Positions 14,768 to 17,889 of a DNA stretch of 17,889 nt are shown here, piece after piece. The position numbers were made by a program, and so were the translations under genes. Positions within the stretch are counted from its first letter, which is position 1; each line of letters opens with the position of its first letter. Origin of the DNA: Clostridiales bacterium (GTDB lineage Bacteria; Bacillota_A; Clostridia; Saccharofermentanales; Saccharofermentanaceae); the NCBI GenBank assembly GCA_017537905.1, contig JAFYJX010000026.1, positions 1-17,889 on the forward strand, written 5' to 3'. A model generated the notes under the pieces. It did not search any database, was not told where the DNA came from, and saw only the letters and a program-made list of their open reading frames with translations.

Positions 14768-15504
14768 TGGGTAATTTATTAAAGTGGGAGATGAAGCAGA
14801 CTTTCTCCTCAAAATCATTCTGGATCATTGGCGCGTCTCTGGTTGCTTTTCCCGCATTGATGCTTTTGGCAATGCTCAAATTCGGAGGCGGCGGCACGGG
14901 ATACGATGCCTTCCTCGAGAGCCTTAACAATTTCAATGCTTTCGTGATATTCCTGATCGGTGTTTTCACCGGCATTCATGTAACCAGTGCTTTTGAAGGA
15001 CGTAAGATCCAGTCGGCAGTAATGGCAGGCAACAGCAGATTCAATATCCTTATGGCAAAGTTCATTTCGTTCTCTGCTGCAATCGCTGTTTACAGCATCG
15101 CATCGATCACAGTAAGCTCTGCAATCGGTTTCGGCACGCTTGGCGTAACAGGACTTGACGGAAGCTTCTTAAGAGTTATCGTCGCGAGGACCCTCGTATA
15201 TACACTCGTTGAGATCGCTTATTCAGCAACATGCTTCTTCGCATCAATGCTCATCAAGCACTTGGGCGGCGCTATCGGATTGAATCTGGGAATCATGCTG
15301 ATCTCCAATCTCGCAGCACAGATCCTCTTAAACTTCGAATGGGCTGTAAAGTTTGTTAAATTCACACCCGTAGGACAGACAATGTTTGTTCTCAATGATA
15401 TCAGCAACAGCAATATCGTTGTGGCTCTGGGAACTTCAGTAGTAGCGATTGCAGCATTTATCGCTCTGTCTTATCTGAAATTCAGAAGAGAAGAACTTAA
15501 GTAA
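14767..15504 (+). CDS. ABC-2 type permease, partner of the upstream ATPase
   Basis: A 245-residue membrane protein with about six helices (near 17-38, 56-76, 96-125, 136-163, 167-189 and 217-237). The start MGNLLKWEMKQTFSSKSFWI is the familiar amphipathic N-terminus of BcrB-like ABC-2 permeases. AFEGRKIQSAVMAGNSRFNILMAKFI resembles the conserved coupling region 'E...G.....ls.G.sR..i...K' of that family. The one-base overlap with the ATPase gene and the terminator right after it make this a two-gene unit. The pair would form a dimer of each subunit in the inner membrane. The cargo cannot be predicted. Confidence 0.88.
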   Translation: MGNLLKWEMKQTFSSKSFWIIGASLVAFPALMLLAMLKFGGGGTGYDAFLESLNNFNAFVIFLIGVFTGIHVTSAFEGRKIQSAVMAGNSRFNILMAKFISFSAAIAVYSIASITVSSAIGFGTLGVTGLDGSFLRVIVARTLVYTLVEIAYSATCFFASMLIKHLGGAIGLNLGIMLISNLAAQILLNFEWAVKFVKFTPVGQTMFVLNDISNSNIVVALGTSVVAIAAFIALSYLKFRREELK

Positions 15505-15529
15505 CAATCGATTGTGAACATAAATGCAG

Positions 15530-15560
15530 AAGGCGGCAAGGATCATTCCTGCCGCCTTTT
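15530..15560 (+). terminator. Intrinsic terminator of the ABC-2 operon
   Basis: AAGGCGGCA (15530-15538) pairs perfectly with TGCCGCCTT (15550-15558), with AGG/CCT able to extend it inside the loop, followed by TTTTGT. It lies 25 bases after the permease stop, between convergent genes. Confidence 0.85.
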
Positions 15561-15599
15561 GTCATGTGTTCGCGAAAATTAAAACCGGGGGACGCAATC

Positions 15600-17216
15600 C
15601 TATTTCAGATCCTTTGCCCTGATCGTGTAGACCTTCGAATAGTCTGTGTCGATGCAGACATTGACCGTGAATTTATCAAGGTTATATACGCATGACCACT
15701 CGGTCATTCTCTTGTTCATTACCTTTTTGAGGATCTCCATTGCTTCAGCCTCTGTGGCAATGCAGTCTTTGCCAAGACATTCATCCATTGCAGGAAGTCT
15801 GTCGTCAGGAGAGCCTTCATCGAAGTGCTTGCCCGGTGCGACAACGCTGTTGGTGGCGCAGCACTTCTCTGTTACGACCATCTCATTTTCGAGCCATTCA
15901 ACGACGACATATCTGCCCGTGCTGTCTGTTATGAACAGGTGGTATGTGGCATTAAGATCGGTCTGGATATCGTAAGATGCGAGGAAAGTAAGTGCCTCGT
16001 CAACTGAAGCGCAGTTATCGAGGATGCCTCTGATCGCGCAGAAGATAAGGAGATCGGGATTGCCATTGTCCTGGTGTGTCTCGTCGATATCGAGCTCTAA
16101 GATTCCTGCACCGACTCCCTTCTCGTTCATGCCGTCGACAATGATGTAAGGCGTGATGACCATGTATAGTTTTCCTAGAGGAGAATCGGGATCTACAGCG
16201 AAGGCCTTGCCGACGCCGAGAACAGCCAGATCGGCGACACCAATAGATTCATAGGCACCCTTTGGGTGTGAATGAACCAGCACCGCGTCAGTTTCCATAT
16301 AGTCGAAATTTCTTCCGAACAGATGGTCGCCTTCAGGTGTGTTTGCAGCGAAAGCGGCGCAGCCGAATGCGAAGTTATCCTCGTTGATATCAACATTCAA
16401 ACCATAGAAATGTTTATCAAGTATCCAGTCCAAAAGATCGGAGACAGTATGTGCATCAGAAGCAAGCATGCCCTTAGTATCAGTGCATTCGTAGTTTTCC
16501 ATGGTATATAAGCCGTCAGCAATTTTCTTTACCGACATCATGGTCCTGATGTGATTGAAGAACATGATGGTTGGAATGATGACCATCAATCCGTAAACGA
16601 TGGGAAGAACGATCCTCTTTTTGAGCTTGAAAATAAAGCAGATCTCAAGCACCAGGGCTAACAGGAATAAGATAATTCCCGCGGGTATGAAGGGTATCCA
16701 GTTAAATGTGCCGATCGAGGTTATTTCGATGCAGTAGGGGATGAAGGGTTCAGTTAGATAGCGATGGAACTCTTCCAGGGTCATATCCTTATTCATTTCT
16801 TCAAATATAGGATCGTAGAGCTCATACATCTTCTCGAAGACTTCCTGCATTTCTTCATCTGTCACGCCCTTTATGTTGCCCTGGATGGTGATGTGCTGAC
16901 CATAATTGGAGAAGTAAAGTTCCCTGTCGGCTTCGCTCAAAGAGGAAAGATCGATCAGCATAAATGCACCTTCACCGGTGTTAAAGTTACCGACGAACTG
17001 CGCGGCCTTATCACCCATATCAATGTTTTCATAATAGACCAGGATATCCGTTTCGATGCTTGATCCGATATCTTCAGGTTTTATGTTTGTAGTATCAATG
17101 CTTTTGGAAAACAGTCCGAAAAACCAGTTCCCGAAAAATCCTGCCAATATAAGCAGGACGCCTATAAACATTACTATTGCCGTGATGATGATCGCTTTCT
17201 TGTTTCTGGTCTTCAT
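15600..17216 (-). CDS. Membrane-anchored Ntn hydrolase, linear amide C-N hydrolase family
   Basis: A 538-residue protein with two parts. The N-terminal part has membrane helices at about 8-34, 171-196 and 203-222, with a 135-residue domain between the first two. The positive-inside rule (KTRNKK at the start, KLKKR at 197-201) places that domain and the C-terminal part outside the cell. The catalytic part starts near residue 280: FGCAAFAANTPEGDHLFGRN matches the choloylglycine/C45 peptidase pattern 'GCSSF....DG..LFGRNFD'. Cys286 would be the nucleophile; Arg302 and Asp305 sit at +16 and +19, as in bile salt hydrolase (Cys2, Arg18, Asp21). An Asn near 456 fits the oxyanion residue. Relatives cleave bile salts, penicillin V or N-acyl amides; the substrate here is unknown. 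AGGGGTG before the ATG supports the start. Confidence 0.85.
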   Translation of the reverse strand: MKTRNKKAIIITAIVMFIGVLLILAGFFGNWFFGLFSKSIDTTNIKPEDIGSSIETDILVYYENIDMGDKAAQFVGNFNTGEGAFMLIDLSSLSEADRELYFSNYGQHITIQGNIKGVTDEEMQEVFEKMYELYDPIFEEMNKDMTLEEFHRYLTEPFIPYCIEITSIGTFNWIPFIPAGIILFLLALVLEICFIFKLKKRIVLPIVYGLMVIIPTIMFFNHIRTMMSVKKIADGLYTMENYECTDTKGMLASDAHTVSDLLDWILDKHFYGLNVDINEDNFAFGCAAFAANTPEGDHLFGRNFDYMETDAVLVHSHPKGAYESIGVADLAVLGVGKAFAVDPDSPLGKLYMVITPYIIVDGMNEKGVGAGILELDIDETHQDNGNPDLLIFCAIRGILDNCASVDEALTFLASYDIQTDLNATYHLFITDSTGRYVVVEWLENEMVVTEKCCATNSVVAPGKHFDEGSPDDRLPAMDECLGKDCIATEAEAMEILKKVMNKRMTEWSCVYNLDKFTVNVCIDTDYSKVYTIRAKDLK

Positions 17217-17415
17217 GTGTCACCCCTGTTTTCCGCTCTTTAGCCAAACAAAGAAAGTTTACTATTAACGGTCTTAAAAGTACACGATTGATACGAAATA
17301 CTGCAATTCCACAGTAATTAAGTCAGACTTTGTCCGTTGTAGGGGCGAAAAATACCATGCTATCCTATCGGTGAAGAGTAGCGGCTAACCAGTTCATTCA
17401 TGCGGGGTTAGTATC
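17217..17415. other. Divergent intergenic region
   Basis: This region lies between the Ntn hydrolase (minus) and the ABC permease (plus). It should contain both promoters. Candidates on the plus strand are TTGTCC (17330-17335), 17 bp, TACCAT (17353-17358), or TTGTAG (17337-17342), 18 bp, TATCCT (17361-17366); neither is decisive. CTAACC (17385-17390) and GGTTAG (17406-17411) can pair just before the permease start, next to its weak ribosome binding site (GGGG, 17403-17406). No gene or RNA was recognised. Confidence 0.35.
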
Positions 17416-17889
17416 ATGGCAATAAGTGAAAATGCTTCTTTCGAAAAGATCAGGATAAAGAAAAAGTCTGCGAATGCAGATACGGTCTTTTATATCTTTC
17501 TCTATACTTTCCTGATATTGTTTGCGATAGTGACACTCTATCCCGTCTTAAACCTGCTGGTCCGTTCTTTCAATGATCCTTATGATGAGTTTTCTTACAC
17601 GGTGCGTCTGCTTCCGCATAAGTTGTCTCTGAAAAACTATGAGATTGTCATTGGACGTGAAGGCTTAATACGCGGCTTAAAAATAACTGCTGCAAGAACA
17701 GTAATAGGAACAGTCCTGTCAGTGGCCTCTACCGCGCTGCTCTCATTCATCTTAAGCCGCAAAAAGTTCCTGTTTAAGTCGGGCCTGTCGCTGTTCTGGA
17801 TCATAACGATGTATGCGCAGGCAGGCCTAGTCCCGACATTGCAGTTATACAGACATCTTCATCTCACGCAAAGCTTCTGGGTATATGTA
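17416..17889 (+). CDS. ABC transporter permease, LplC/YtcP-like (partial)
   Basis: The window ends after 158 codons with the frame still open. The protein is an inner-membrane subunit of a binding-protein-dependent carbohydrate importer of the CUT1 type. Visible helices lie at about 25-50 (VFYIFLYTFLILFAIVTLYPVLNLLV), 92-115 (GTVLSVASTALLSFIL) and 124-140. The segment SFNDPYDEF...LLPHKLSLKNYEIVI is typical of LplC/YtcP-like permeases, and SLFWIITMYAQAGLVPTLQLYRHLHL matches their 'FsGGLIPtyll...lgl' helix. In known loci an LplB-type permease usually precedes LplC. Here the gene is first after an intergenic gap, so any partner and the binding protein must lie beyond the right edge. Confidence 0.88.
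   Translation, partial: MAISENASFEKIRIKKKSANADTVFYIFLYTFLILFAIVTLYPVLNLLVRSFNDPYDEFSYTVRLLPHKLSLKNYEIVIGREGLIRGLKITAARTVIGTVLSVASTALLSFILSRKKFLFKSGLSLFWIITMYAQAGLVPTLQLYRHLHLTQSFWVYV

Noticed and set aside
1..17889. Defence island or mobile element spanning the window
   Set aside because: No nuclease, helicase, toxin-antitoxin, retron, integrase or transposase signatures were found. The genes fall into separate short units of common transport, regulatory and envelope families.

Overview
The window looks like chromosomal DNA of a Clostridia-type member of the Bacillota (rumen or gut-like). The genes use the standard code, AGGAGG-type ribosome binding sites and sigma-A-like promoters, and they belong to families common there: MATE exporters, small Xre regulators paired with membrane proteins, a YdjI-like SPFH protein, BcrA-type ABC pairs and LplC/YtcP-type permeases. 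No genus can be named from the sequence alone. No rRNA, tRNA, transposase, integrase, phage gene or CRISPR array was seen.

Layout. A MATE exporter (minus) ends at the left edge in its own terminator. Divergent from it is a pair: a 56-residue SHOCT-like protein whose stop codon abuts the start of a class I methyltransferase. Next comes a 603-residue membrane protein that carries a pyrophosphatase-fold domain and has a good internal start at its middle. A stretch without genes (4393-4607) holds a 4 x 14-bp tandem repeat, a 93-nt imperfect palindrome and a terminator, followed by a small minus-strand membrane protein. A membrane diguanylate cyclase (plus) follows, then a 46-nt hairpin-forming sequence present twice. 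After that is an autoregulation-like module: a six-helix membrane protein overlapping a 66-residue Xre regulator, behind a strong promoter with two identical-type operators exactly 21 bp apart.

The centre of the window is a CASTOR/POLLUX-like ion channel, an Xre regulator with a TPR-like C-terminal part, and an ABC exporter 8 nt downstream of that regulator. Behind a 107-nt concentric palindrome lies an SPFH-domain/zinc-ribbon protein. Then comes a BcrA-type ATPase and permease pair, preceded by helically phased direct repeats that suggest an OmpR-type activator, and closed by a strong terminator. On the minus strand is a membrane-anchored Ntn (linear amide C-N) hydrolase. The right edge cuts an ABC sugar-type permease after 158 codons.

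The region reads as ordinary housekeeping and accessory envelope, transport and signalling genes in short transcription units rather than one large system. Several genes concern the membrane (two exporter types, an ion channel, an SPFH protein, a c-di-GMP enzyme), but no shared regulation is visible. The most unusual items are the membrane/pyrophosphatase-fold fusion with an internal start, the multi-pass Ntn hydrolase whose nucleophile lies at residue 286, and the unexplained intergenic repeats and palindromes.
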